From assembly GCA_003696465.1 (NCBI GenBank), contig RFHG01000250.1, forward strand, positions 1 to 5,949: a stretch of DNA of 5,949 nt, written 5' to 3'. The DNA comes from Gammaproteobacteria bacterium (GTDB lineage Bacteria; Pseudomonadota; Gammaproteobacteria; J044). Under the pieces are notes generated by a model. It saw nothing but the letters and a program-made list of their open reading frames with translations. It was not told the origin of the DNA and did no database searches. Position 1 is the first letter of the stretch. Every line of letters begins with the position of its first letter. Both the position numbers and the translations under genes were made by a program. Shown here one piece after another: positions 5,657 through 5,949 of this stretch.

Positions 5657-5672
5657 ACACCCGGAGGGGTGT
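5657..5672. repeat. Perfect inverted repeat in the IS leader
   Basis: ACACCC and GGGTGT flank GGAG. It lies at or just inside the presumed left terminal repeat and 31 bases before orfA. It could be a transposase-binding feature, or an mRNA hairpin that limits transposase expression from outside transcription, as in several insertion sequences. Confidence 0.5.
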
Positions 5673-5703
5673 AAACTCCCGACAACCAGAGAGGTGTTTC
5701 AAG

Positions 5704-5949
5704 ATGGGAAGAAAGGCATACACAGCGGAGTTCAAGCGGGAGGCCGCAGGCCTTGTGCTGGACCAGGGTTACCGGATCGTCGATGCCTGTGCGGCCATGG
5801 GCGTTGGGGCTACTGCCATGCGTCGCTGGGTCAAGCAGTTGCAACAGGAACGTGAGGGCATCACGCCTCAAGCAGGCTGCAAGGCCCTGACTCCAGAGCA
5901 GCAGCGCATTCAGGAACTGGAAGCCCAGCTCCGCAAGGTGGAGCGGGAG
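5704..5949 (+). CDS. IS3-family transposase OrfA, N-terminal part
   Basis: 82 codons are visible and the frame is still open at the window edge. The protein begins MGRKAYTAEFKREAAGLVLD, the opening of a helix-turn-helix transposase domain (HTH_Tnp_1 type, residues about 5-45). GVGATAMRRWVKQLQQE (33-49) forms the recognition part. ALTPEQQRIQELEAQLRKVERE (61-82) begins the coiled coil through which IS3-family OrfA proteins multimerise. OrfA binds the terminal repeats. In this family the active transposase is normally an OrfAB fusion made by -1 frameshifting at the end of orfA, which lies outside this window. The ATG has a good ribosome site, GAGGTG (5691-5696), seven bases upstream. No disruption is visible in the part present. 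The subgroup was not assigned with confidence. Confidence 0.9.
   Translation, partial: MGRKAYTAEFKREAAGLVLDQGYRIVDACAAMGVGATAMRRWVKQLQQEREGITPQAGCKALTPEQQRIQELEAQLRKVERE

Larger units (their letters stand above)
5648..5949 (+). mobile_element. IS3-family insertion sequence, left part
   Basis: The element is identified by its OrfA gene. The left end is placed at 5648, where TGATCTTGGACACCC begins, because IS3-family ends normally start with TG and the leader before orfA is usually short (here 56 bases). The exact boundary is uncertain: an end at TGGACACCC (5654) is also possible. The right end, the OrfB integrase and the target duplication lie outside the window, so neither completeness nor activity can be judged. 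Confidence 0.65.

Noticed and set aside
5653..5677. A promoter for orfA made of TTGGAC (5653-5658) and TAAACT (5672-5677).
   Set aside because: The spacing of 13 bases is too short for a normal sigma-70 promoter; the strong promoter of IS3-family elements usually forms at the circle junction.

Overview
The window is GC-rich bacterial chromosome. Every gene family in it is typical of Proteobacteria. The strong YciA similarity, the outer-membrane FadL-type protein and the base composition suggest a gammaproteobacterium, possibly of the Chromatiales/Ectothiorhodospiraceae kind. That placement is inference from gene content only.

Left half (about 1-2421, minus strand): a lipid-handling cluster. 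Read on the minus strand, it starts with a long-chain acyl-CoA synthetase (2421 to 604). Its stop codon overlaps the start of a YciA-type acyl-CoA thioesterase (607 to 206) as ATGA. After 80 bases comes the start of a FadL/OmpP1-family outer-membrane protein (125 to beyond base 1). Together they cover fatty-acid uptake, activation to acyl-CoA and hydrolysis of acyl-CoA. The gap before the FadL-type gene holds a perfect GC hairpin and a FadR-operator-like sequence.

Middle (2422-2567): a divergent intergenic region with possible promoters on both strands and an imperfect inverted repeat.

Right half (2568-5323, plus strand): a two-gene glycolytic operon. A plant/trypanosome-like 6-phosphofructokinase is joined by another ATGA overlap to a pyruvate kinase. 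The kinase has an uncommon potassium-site signature, a divergent segment before the MLSGETA motif and two CxxC motifs. The operon pairs two control points of glycolysis.

Right edge (5324-5949): about 120 bases without recognisable content are followed by a dense run of hairpins (5443-5627). The first hairpin may also terminate the glycolytic operon. The left part of an IS3-family insertion sequence follows, with its OrfA gene running off the window.

No CRISPR array, tRNA, rRNA or clear defence system is visible. Most of the window is ordinary metabolism. The less ordinary points are the pyruvate kinase signature, the phosphofructokinase donor signature, and the hairpin array beside an IS3-family element.
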